Origin: Nitrospira tepida
Lineage (GTDB): Bacteria; Nitrospirota; Nitrospiria; Nitrospirales; Nitrospiraceae
DNA: 64,000 nucleotides
NCBI RefSeq assembly: GCF_947241125.1
Contig: NZ_OX365700.1
Span: 1,054,001 to 1,118,000 of the forward strand
Direction: 5' to 3'
This document shows, one piece after another, positions 46,790 to 54,128 of the stretch. The notes below the pieces were generated by a model that was given only the letters and a program-made list of their open reading frames with translations, had not been told where the DNA came from and did no database searches. The first letter of the stretch is position 1. Each line of letters opens with the position of its first letter. Made by a program: the position numbers and the translations under genes.

Positions 46790-46801
46790 GTAACATGTTA
46801 C
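46790..46801. promoter_or_regulatory. Palindrome upstream of the antitoxin
   Basis: GTAACATGTTAC is a perfect 12-bp palindrome, 50 bases upstream of the antitoxin start. It is a candidate operator for autoregulation. A TATTGT (complement of 46769-46774) is a possible -10. Confidence 0.35.
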
Positions 46802-46864
46802 TGAATCCTATGAGGAAGCGCGGTGACCATCTGGTTGTGAGCGTTTGGCGATGCGCAGAATAAG

Positions 46865-48039
46865 GGAAGGTCTGATTTATTCCTCTCGTCTGATGTGCTA
46901 TGAGAAACGCAGCACCGAATGGGAGGCACATCCATGCAGCAGACCTTTGCGGAAGCGAGCTTCGAGCAGTATCGCAAGACTACCCGCCGTGAGCGGTTCC
47001 TCCACGAGATGAACCGTGTGGTGCCGTGGGCGGAATTGGTGACGGTCATCGAGCCGGTGTATCCCAAGGCTGACGGACCGGGCCGCCCGCCGGTCGGGAT
47101 TGAACGCATGCTGCGGGTGCTGTGTCTGCAACAGTGGTTCAATCTGTCAGATCCAGCTGTGGAGGAAGCGTTGTACGACTCCCGCGCCCTGCGGCAGTTC
47201 GTGGGGATTGATCTGGGCCGTGAGCCTGTGCCTGATGAGACGACCATCTGCAAGTTTCGGCATCTGTTGGAAGCCCACCAACTGGGGCCGCAACTCTTTG
47301 CCCGAATTGGGGAGTATTTGACGAAGCAGGGGCTGCAGGTGAACCGGGGGACGATTGTGGATGCGACCATCATCAGTGCGCCCAGTTCGACGAAGAATCA
47401 GACGAAGGAGCGGGATCCCGAGATGCATCAGACGAAGAAGGGCAACCAGTGGTACTTCGGCATGAAGGCCCATATTGGCGTGGATAGCCAGAGCAAAGTG
47501 ATTCATTCCGTGGCGGCCACCGCAGCCAATGTGCATGACAGTCAGGTGTTACCGAAATGACTGCATGGCCAGGAGACGCGGGTGTGGGGCGATGCCGCCT
47601 ACAGCGGACAACACGCCGTGATCCGGCAGCACGCGCCGAAGGCCAAGAGTTTCATCCAGACCAAAGCGCATCGGCATCGACCGCTGAGTGAAGAGGAGCG
47701 GACCAAGAATCGGACGAAGTCGAAGGTCCGGGCGAAGGTCGAACATGCGTTCTTGGTGATCAAGCGGATCTTCGGGTGGGCCAAAGTCCGTTATCGCGGA
47801 CTGGCGAAGAACACCCACTGGCTCCAGATCAGCTGCGGCTTGGCGAATCTGTACATGGTGCGTCGGCGGCTGTTGGCGGGCACGTAGAACAGATGTGCCT
47901 GGAGGCTGACCGTGGGCCATCAGACGGTGAAAGGCCCCCAGAAATAGGGGCTCGGACCAGCAGATGTCCACCGAATTCACCCTGGTGGCCAGCCCAAAAA
48001 CAGAATTCTGAACGAAACCGTGAATAAATCAGACCTTCC
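46865..48039 (+). mobile_element. IS5-family element, 1175 bp
   Basis: Perfect 18-bp terminal inverted repeats: GGAAGGTCTGATTTATTC (46865-46882) and its complement (48022-48039). Flanking TAAG and TTAG are a near match to a target duplication. One transposase gene, broken by an in-frame stop. Confidence 0.85.
46934..47887 (+). pseudogene. IS5-family DDE transposase with an in-frame TGA
   Basis: 317 codons. The N-terminus reads FLHEMNRVVPWAELVTVIEP; the first Asp is in GTIVDATIISAPSS; GNQWYFGMKAHIGVDSQS follows; the second Asp is in VWGDAAYSGQ and the Glu in KVEHAFLVIKRIFG. The TGA at 47558-47560 interrupts the frame between VLPK and LHGQET, and both sides are in the same frame. A Leu codon such as TTA would need one base change to give this stop. 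Confidence 0.85.
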
Positions 48040-48052
48040 TTAGGCGAGTTTG

Positions 48053-48190
48053 CTAGAAGTTGTTTCAAAACCCTCTGTTCCCCCTTCGACGGGCTCAGGG
48101 CGAACGGAAATTCTCTCGCAAACATCGATAGTTGTCCGTTCGTGCTGAGCTTGTCGAAGCACGGTCATAAGGTTTTGAAATAACTTCTAG
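48053..48190. repeat. 138-bp inverted-repeat (MITE-like) element
   Basis: CTAGAAGTTGTTTCAAAACC (48053-48072) and its complement with one mismatch (48171-48190). The interior has the widely seen CTTCGACGGGCTCAGGGCGA and GCTGAGCTTGTCGAAGCACG repeat arms. It stands exactly at the broken 5' end of the SGNH remnant. Confidence 0.75.
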
Positions 48191-48590
48191 TGATATTCGA
48201 AGCAAGCGGCCGAAGCTACCCATCATTACGCATTGTTACGATTGGTTCGAGCCGAAAACTTCGGGGCCATTTGGCGCCTGGGTTGGCCCGCAAATGGACA
48301 TGGTCGGAGTACCGAACAACGGCCCCCTCCGCCGGCAGATTGCGACATTGATAATTGATCGGGCCAACGAAACGTATTCCCGCACATGCTCTAGCACCGG
48401 AATGATTTACGTGGACTTACGAGGCATGACGGATGGACGCTGGTATGACGAGATTCATCCCAACGATGAGGCGTTTAGCGACATCGCAACGAAGTTAATC
48501 TCCGCGATACCCGGACGGAAGGTCACCCCCAGACAGCGCGCTCCTTCCCGCAAGTCGCGCCGTAAAGCCGGAAAGGCGCGCGGCCGCTAG
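48191..48590 (+). pseudogene. C-terminal remnant of an SGNH/GDSL-type hydrolase
   Basis: The open frame begins at the edge of the inverted-repeat element and reads RPKLPIITHCYDWFEP, then GAWVGPQMDMVGV, and YVDLRGMTDGRWYDEIHPND. The last carries the D-x-x-H pair of SGNH hydrolases. The N-terminal part with the GDS Ser is absent, so the gene is truncated. It has a basic C-terminal tail (SRKSRRKAGKARGR). The TAG stop is part of the CTAG that abuts the next element. Confidence 0.65.
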
Positions 48591-49426
48591 AACCTATCTC
48601 AAAATTGCCTGAGCAGGATAACCATGACCGCCAGTTGGACGAAGCCCAGGAAATTGGTGGCGTAGTATTCCCAGCGCACCAGGAGCCGACGTCGCCATTG
48701 CATCCAGGCGAAGAACCGTTCCACCAGCCAGCGGCGTTCGTCGCGGCGAAGCCGCCGGCCATCCTGGGTTTTGCGCTTTCTCCGATTCGCGCGGTGGGGC
48801 GCGATCATCTCCACGCCTTGTTGCTTCAGGGCGTCATCGAGCTTGTCGCTGTCGTACGCGCGATCGCCAATCAGGTGTTCGGGCTTGGCTTCGATCATGT
48901 AAAAGTCGAAGCTCAGTTGCACCAACGTCACTTCATGATGGTTCGCCGCATGTGTGCTCACCGACAGGGGCAGCCCGTGGCGGTCCACAATCGCCAAGAT
49001 CTTCACGCCTTTTCCTCGCTTCGTGGGGCCGATCTGCTCCCCGCCGCCCTTGGCGGACGCAAACGTCGCATCGATAAAGCATTCCGCCTCATCCAGCGCC
49101 CCGTCCTCCCGCAGCGTATTGGCCAGGTCGGTCAGCACGGCGCGCAGGACTTCCTGGTGACACCAGTGCTGAAACCGACGGTGGACGGTGTTGTCGTTGG
49201 GGTAACACTGCGGCAGCATGTGCCACTGGGCGCCCGTGTTGAGAATCCACAGAACGACCTCCAGCACCGCGCGAGTCGGGATCGGTTTGCGCCCACGCCG
49301 GCCCTCTGGCAGGTGCTCTTCGGGGAAATGGCTGCGAATCCGTTCCCACTGGTCGTCGCTCAAGCGAAGCATGAGCGTGTTTATGCCTAGGTATGTTCAG
49401 CTTGTCAACAATTTTGAGATAGGTTC
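48591..49426 (-). mobile_element. IS5-type element with CTAG at both flanks, 836 bp
   Basis: Terminal repeats AACCTATCTCAAAATTG (48591-48607) and its perfect complement (49410-49426), flanked on both sides by CTAG (48587-48590 and 49427-49430), a 4-bp target duplication. One intact transposase. Confidence 0.88.
48599..49372 (-). CDS. IS5-family (IS427-like) DDE transposase, intact
   Basis: 257 residues. DDQWERIRSHFPEE and RRGRKPIPTRAVLEVVLWIL at the N-terminus (DUF4096-type domain), then the DDE core: FIDATFASAKGGGE, HLIGDRAYDSDKLDDAL and RRWLVERFFAWMQWRRR. No frame breaks, so the element may be active. The stop codon lies inside the terminal repeat. In some relatives this transposase is made from two frames by frameshifting; here it is one frame. 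Confidence 0.92.
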   Translation of the reverse strand: MLRLSDDQWERIRSHFPEEHLPEGRRGRKPIPTRAVLEVVLWILNTGAQWHMLPQCYPNDNTVHRRFQHWCHQEVLRAVLTDLANTLREDGALDEAECFIDATFASAKGGGEQIGPTKRGKGVKILAIVDRHGLPLSVSTHAANHHEVTLVQLSFDFYMIEAKPEHLIGDRAYDSDKLDDALKQQGVEMIAPHRANRRKRKTQDGRRLRRDERRWLVERFFAWMQWRRRLLVRWEYYATNFLGFVQLAVMVILLRQF

Positions 49427-49536
49427 TAGTGTCCTGAGTCTGAAATCCCGTGACGAAATTCGACATATCAACCTCAGAGAAATCAGTAGCATAATGGGCA
49501 GCAATTATTCTGCGAACTTCAGAATCGGGACACTAG
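49427..49536. repeat. 110-bp inverted-repeat (MITE-like) element
   Basis: Ends CTAGTGTCCTGAGTCTG and (complement) CTAGTGTCCCGATTCTG, two mismatches in 17. Ends of this kind resemble IS630/Tc1-type elements, which insert at TA. The neighbouring IS inserted at its left CTAG. Confidence 0.7.
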
Positions 49537-49585
49537 CAGGAACGAACCCGACATCGCGGGGGGAACTGTCGCGCAAACGAGTTTC

Positions 49586-49720
49586 ATGGAGGAGATGCGT
49601 CCGTCCACGACCGCCATGGGGGAATTTAAGGTGACATTGTGCTTTTCGGAGAAGCCTGCTGGCGACGAGGCAGTAGGGGAGCAGGCCGTCTTTTTGAGTG
49701 CGGCCACTCACCGGGCCTAG
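49586..49720 (+). CDS. Possible 44-aa open reading frame
   Basis: ATG with GGAG nearby, encoding MEEMRPSTTAMGEFKVTLCF and continuing SEKPAGDEAVGEQAVFLSAA. Codon choice looks coding-like, but there is no family match I can name, and it sits next to repeat DNA. It may be a fragment. The rest of 49537-49791 shows nothing else. Confidence 0.25.
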   Translation: MEEMRPSTTAMGEFKVTLCFSEKPAGDEAVGEQAVFLSAATHRA

Positions 49721-49791
49721 CGGAGTGCTCCCTCACGATTCCCTGATGCACTTTGAACAGCTTTGGTGAGTATCTGAACCGGGCGGGACCA

Positions 49792-50436
49792 TCACGCCGC
49801 TTCGTCTTTCACGCCCGTGACCTGCTGGACAATCGTCCGAACTTGCTCCTGAATATCGTCCACCGCGGCTTTCATTCTGGCGTGGTGCCGGACGATCGAG
49901 ACCAGCAGCATGACCAGGAGGACGAGCATGGCGCCCGCGGTGCGAATGGCCGGTTCCAGCCGTTCCTTGAAAGGCATGACCAGCGTCATCCGGCTCCATC
50001 CGACAAGGTGTGGCCCGTCGGAGATCGGTGAGAACAGCGTCGCCATGAGTTCACCCTGCTCGCCGGAAGCCGAAAATACGGAGGGGGATTGGCTTGCTTT
50101 GGCGCCGTTCCACTCCGGTCCGTCGAACGGACGTCCGATCGCGCCCCGATCGGTGGCGGCGATGATGCGGCCCGTGGCATCGGCGACTTCCGCCGACGCC
50201 AGGTGCGGGGCGGGCACGAGCCGATCCAAGACTTGCTGAAGGGTTGCAGGATCTTCCTGCATCAGCGCGCCCGTGGCTGCGAGCTGTTGTGCAAAGCCCT
50301 CCCCTCGTTGTTGTAGACCGGAGACAAGCGCCTGATCCTGGTAGTACAAGAGGAAGGCGGTCGCCGCGAGCACGAACAGGATCGTCATGGCGCAGAGGCC
50401 TGCGACGGAGGGACAGGTCACCGCTTGCTTCTTCAT
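49792..50436 (-). CDS. Two-TM sensor-like protein without an output domain
   Basis: 214 residues. TM1 about 12-32 (AMTILFVLAATAFLLYY), an extracytoplasmic domain about 35-160 resembling a small Cache/PAS-type sensor (LASAEVADATGRIIAATDRG and GWSRMTLVMPFKER), TM2 about 167-185, then a short cytoplasmic helix ending QVTGVKDEAA. There is no kinase, HAMP or methyl-accepting domain. It may work with the signalling proteins encoded downstream on the same strand. It has its own promoter. Confidence 0.7.
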   Translation of the reverse strand: MKKQAVTCPSVAGLCAMTILFVLAATAFLLYYQDQALVSGLQQRGEGFAQQLAATGALMQEDPATLQQVLDRLVPAPHLASAEVADATGRIIAATDRGAIGRPFDGPEWNGAKASQSPSVFSASGEQGELMATLFSPISDGPHLVGWSRMTLVMPFKERLEPAIRTAGAMLVLLVMLLVSIVRHHARMKAAVDDIQEQVRTIVQQVTGVKDEAA

Positions 50437-50485
50437 ATCGGATCTCCTCCAGCGGTAGTCCAGGGCTGGCTAGGGCTTCCGGTTA

Positions 50486-50513
50486 AACCTAACAGAAGGG
50501 AATCGAGTGTCAA
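50486..50513 (-). promoter_or_regulatory. Candidate promoter for the two-TM sensor gene
   Basis: Minus strand TTGACA (complement of 50508-50513), a 16-base spacer and TAGGTT (complement of 50486-50491), 50 bases before the ATG. Confidence 0.4.
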
Positions 50514-50629
50514 CGAATCGCGGCAAAGCGACGGACGGTCATGTCTGCGCGAGAAGCAATTCCTTCGCGGGAAACATCATCACGATCATTCGGGCGTCGA
50601 AGAAAAGGCCGTTGTAGGGTTGGGGCTGA

Positions 50630-51460
50630 CTATGTCGAGGGGGTAACCGGCATTCCGGTTGCATCGCACCGGACTTGAAAAACCGTCCGATCATCCAGGC
50701 GCAGGGCGGTGAGGGATCGGCCCCAGACGCATCCACTGTCGAGCCCGAGGAATCGCGGGGTGAGGTGCAGCCCCAACGCCGACCAATGGCCGCAGACCAA
50801 GGTCGCTTCGTCCTGCTTCCGCTGTTCGAGCTCAAACCAGGGTTTGTACCCGGGGGGGATGTCCTTCACTTCTCCCTTGAAGGTGTAGTGGATCTCGCCG
50901 GCAGGGGTGCAGATCCTCAATCGGGTCAAGGCGTCCGTGATGGTCTTCATGCGGACCTGCCCTGCCAAGTTGTCCGACCAGGGGCGTCGTTCCTGCATGA
51001 AGAGGCCGTGGAGCACCGATCGATAGGCGGGACCGCGTAGAGCTTCCTCAACCTCTCGGGCCAGCGCCGCAGCTTCCGTGATCGTCCACTGCGGTAGCAG
51101 ACCCGCGTGAACGAGGACATGGTGCTGTTCTTGATGCAGCAACGGCCGGTGCCGCAGCCAATGGAGCAGTTCCTCGCGATCCGGCGCGGTGAGGACATCC
51201 TTGAACGTGTCTCGGGGGCGAAGCGGGAGAATCCCCTCGGCCACCGCCAGCAAATAGAGGTCGTGGTTGCCCAGCACGACCACGGCCCGGTCGCCGAGCT
51301 GCTTGACGTACCGGAGGACGGCCAAGGACTCCGAGCCGCGATTGACGAGGTCCCCGACGAACCAGAGCCGGTCCGTTTCCGGGCTCCATGGGAGGTCGGC
51401 GACGAGTTGCCGCAGGGCCGTATAGCAACCTTGAATGTCTCCGAAGGCGTAAATAGCCAT
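50630..51460 (-). CDS. apaH: Symmetrical bis(5'-nucleosyl)-tetraphosphatase
   Basis: 276 residues of the calcineurin-like phosphoesterase fold. Metal motifs GDIQGCYTALRQL (about 7-20), VGDLVNRGSESLAVL (about 35-50) and LGNHDLYLLAVA (about 62-75), then a late His in VCGHWSALG. Hydrolyses Ap4A to two ADP, and removes Np4 RNA caps in enterobacteria. It stands alone between the sensor gene and a repeat element. Confidence 0.93.
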   Translation of the reverse strand: MAIYAFGDIQGCYTALRQLVADLPWSPETDRLWFVGDLVNRGSESLAVLRYVKQLGDRAVVVLGNHDLYLLAVAEGILPLRPRDTFKDVLTAPDREELLHWLRHRPLLHQEQHHVLVHAGLLPQWTITEAAALAREVEEALRGPAYRSVLHGLFMQERRPWSDNLAGQVRMKTITDALTRLRICTPAGEIHYTFKGEVKDIPPGYKPWFELEQRKQDEATLVCGHWSALGLHLTPRFLGLDSGCVWGRSLTALRLDDRTVFQVRCDATGMPVTPST

Positions 51461-51580
51461 GAGTCCTTGGTTGAACGAGAAGCGCCCGAGCCTAACGTCA
51501 CCCGCGCGATTTTACAAGGTTGTGGAACCGGAGCGGAACTGAGCAGGAATTACCCCGATTGCCGGCCGCTGCACATCAGC

Positions 51581-51925
51581 CCCCATTATTCATGACGGTT
51601 CGTCGCGTTACACCCGTTGCATCGCGAAGAGCAACGGGTACCCGGGAGTCGCCACGCGTTGCACCCATTGCAATGAAAAAGAGCAATAGGTACCCCCAAG
51701 CACAGCCGCGAAGGCGTACTTGAAACAGTACGTCGAGGACTAAGCGGCGAGCACGCCCGCCATACCAAGCTTCGCTTGAGCCGCCGCGTTCGATCATCTC
51801 GCGGCGGAGAAGTACTTTGCCTTCGACTTCGCATATTTTGGCTCTGTCGCAGCGGCGAATCGGGGTGCCCATTGCTTGTCTGTTGCAATGGGCCAAAGCA
51901 GCAGAAGCGTTCATGAATAATGCGG
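51581..51925. repeat. 345-bp inverted-repeat element
   Basis: CATTATTCATGA (51584-51595) and its perfect complement (51911-51922) mark the ends, with C-rich flanks on both. The interior has two related segments of the type CGTTGCA...AGAGCAA..GGTACCC (from about 51615 and 51658). No gene is supported. A second, diverged copy flanks the IS110 element at 34.3-35.65 kb. The element ends two bases before the stop codon of the next gene. Confidence 0.7.
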
Positions 51926-51926
51926 G

Positions 51927-54077
51927 TTAGGCTGCGGGTCGATTGCGGGCTTGCGGATCGGGTTTCTTGGTGAGAAGTTGCGTCGTCTCCTCCGCCGTCC
52001 TCGGGGGACTGTAGAGAAAGCCCTGCACCTCCTCGCAGCCGGCCCGCTGCAGGGCCTCGAGCTGCGCCTGCGTTTCGACCCCTTCCGCAATGGCGCGGCA
52101 CTTCAAACTATGGGCCAGCGTGATCAATGCCGCGGTGAAGCCGGGCGATCCTTCCATGGCGCCCGCCTCCTGGATAAACGACGCATCGATCTTCACGGCA
52201 TCCATCGGCAGCAGGCGCAGTTCTCGGAGCGAGGTGAAGCCGGTGCCGAAATCGTCCAGGGCGATGCGGACGCCCAGCGCCTTGAGGTGCTTCAGGACCT
52301 TCAGTGAATGGTCGAGGTCCCGCATGATCATGCTCTCCGTCACCTCCAACTCCAGATGTTCCGAGCTGCGTCCCATGTCCTGCACGGCCAGGCTGATCGT
52401 TTCGACCAGCCCCTGATGCCGGAAATGGGCCGGCGACAGATTGACGGCCACTCGGACGGGAGGCAGGCCGGCCTCATGCCAGGCCTTCTGTTGACGGCAG
52501 GCGGCCCCGATCACCCATTCGCCGATCGCCACCGTCAATCCGGCCTCTTCGGCGCAAGAAAGAAACTGGCCCGGCCCCAGCAGCCCGCGCGTGGGATGGC
52601 GCCACCGCAGAAAGGCCTCGACCCCTCTGATCGCCCACCGTCTGACGTCCACCTGCGGTTGATAGTGCAGCACGAATTCGTTCTGTTGGATCGCGCGGCG
52701 CAAGTCGGCTTCGAGCGCCAGCCGCTCGGTCTGGTTGGCGCTCAGCGCTTGGGCGAAATAGACGAAGCGGGTGCCTCCTTTGGCCTTGGCGCTCTGGAGC
52801 GCGGCATCGGCCTGCTGGAGCAGGGTCGGGACGTCTGCGGCATTGGAGGGAAAGAGCGTGATGCCGATGCTGGCGGAGAGGGTGATATCTTTCTGCGCAA
52901 TCGAAAACGGCTGTTGGATCGCCGCAAGCAATCGGCGGGCCATCTTGGCTGCGTCGCGCGTTGTCCGAAGGTGGGGCATCAGGATGGAAAAGGTATCGGC
53001 GACCAGACGGGCCAGGGTGTAAGGGGACGGGTGGTGGGTGGGTCCGGTACGAACGTCGTCCTTGCGGACACAATCTTGGAGGCGGTCCGCCACGGCATGG
53101 AGCACCTCGTCCCCGGCCATCAGTCCCATCGTCTCGTTGATCCGGCGAAAGTGATCCAGGTTGAGCATCAGGACCGCCCCGGTCTCGCCGGTCTGCTGCG
53201 CCGACTCCAGGGCCTGTCGGAGCCGTTCTTCGAACAGGACGCGGTTCGGCAAATTGGTGAGCCGATCGTAAAACGTGGAGAGGAACATCTGTGCTTCCGC
53301 GTTGCGCCTGACCGTGATGTCCTGGATGGTGCCCGTGACCGTCACCACGCGCCCCTGCTCGTCGCAAGCGGGCGCCCCCCGTTCGGTCACGATCCGCTCT
53401 TCTCCATCGGGACGGATGACCCGGTAATCCACTTCATAATCCCGCCGCAGCGCCAGGGCCTCCTCCAACGATTGGCGGACCAGTTCCTGGTCGTCGGGAT
53501 GGACGTTCCGGAGATAGGCCTCGGGGGTCCGGTCGAACTGATCGGACGAGAGCCCGAGAATTCGGACCACCTCGTCGGACACGGTGAACTGGTTGGTTCT
53601 GAGCGTCCAGGTCCAACTGCCGAGGTGGGCCAGTTGCTGGGCGCGGGCCAGGCCGGCCTGGCTCTCGCGCAAGGCCTCCAACACGCGGCCGGTCCGCAAC
53701 ATGTACCGGACCCGATGACTCAGGATCAGAATCTGCCAGGGCTTGGCGATGAAGTCGGTCGCGCCGACCTCGTAGGCCTTTTCGATGGACTCGATGTCGT
53801 CCAGGCCGGTCATGATCAAGATGGGCGTGTGGCTGCCGCCCGGCAGGTGTCGGATCGCATGGCAGGCTTCAAAGCCGTCCATCACGGGCATCAGGACATC
53901 CAGCAGCACGATGGCCGGGCGAACCTGCTTGAAAAGCCGGACGGCTTCCTGTCCGTCGCCCGCCTCTTCCACCTCCAGCCCGATCTGTTCGAGCACCTGG
54001 CGGGCCAACATCCGCATCGTGGGATCATCGTCCACGATCAGGGCGATCGCCTGACGGGTGGGGTGCTCATCATTCAT
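51927..54077 (-). CDS. Response regulator with PAS, degenerate GGDEF and EAL domains
   Basis: 716 residues. Receiver (about 10-130; VDDDPTMRM, phospho-Asp in IVLLDVLMPVMDGFE), PAS (about 150-265), GGDEF domain (about 280-440) and EAL domain (about 455-700). The GGDEF signature reads RLVADTF, so diguanylate cyclase activity is unlikely. EAL reads EAFLRW, and the other phosphodiesterase residues are present (VAVNLSP, LEVTESM, LDDFGTGF, VKIDASF, AEGVET). It is therefore probably a phosphorylation-controlled c-di-GMP phosphodiesterase. Last gene of the four-gene signalling block, 51 bases after the preceding one. Confidence 0.9.
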   Translation of the reverse strand: MNDEHPTRQAIALIVDDDPTMRMLARQVLEQIGLEVEEAGDGQEAVRLFKQVRPAIVLLDVLMPVMDGFEACHAIRHLPGGSHTPILIMTGLDDIESIEKAYEVGATDFIAKPWQILILSHRVRYMLRTGRVLEALRESQAGLARAQQLAHLGSWTWTLRTNQFTVSDEVVRILGLSSDQFDRTPEAYLRNVHPDDQELVRQSLEEALALRRDYEVDYRVIRPDGEERIVTERGAPACDEQGRVVTVTGTIQDITVRRNAEAQMFLSTFYDRLTNLPNRVLFEERLRQALESAQQTGETGAVLMLNLDHFRRINETMGLMAGDEVLHAVADRLQDCVRKDDVRTGPTHHPSPYTLARLVADTFSILMPHLRTTRDAAKMARRLLAAIQQPFSIAQKDITLSASIGITLFPSNAADVPTLLQQADAALQSAKAKGGTRFVYFAQALSANQTERLALEADLRRAIQQNEFVLHYQPQVDVRRWAIRGVEAFLRWRHPTRGLLGPGQFLSCAEEAGLTVAIGEWVIGAACRQQKAWHEAGLPPVRVAVNLSPAHFRHQGLVETISLAVQDMGRSSEHLELEVTESMIMRDLDHSLKVLKHLKALGVRIALDDFGTGFTSLRELRLLPMDAVKIDASFIQEAGAMEGSPGFTAALITLAHSLKCRAIAEGVETQAQLEALQRAGCEEVQGFLYSPPRTAEETTQLLTKKPDPQARNRPAA

Positions 54078-54128
54078 TGAGGGCGAACCTCCTCTGAATC
54101 CGCATGTTGGGCCGTCGGGCCTGCGTGA

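Noticed and set aside
47558-47560. TGA in the IS5 transposase as a selenocysteine codon
   Set aside because: No selenocysteine insertion element was evident, the family has no Sec, and the position is normally a plain residue; a nonsense mutation is simpler.
52308-54080. 590-codon plus-strand frame antisense to the EAL regulator
   Set aside because: Shadow of a clear receiver-PAS-GGDEF-EAL gene; no domain of its own.
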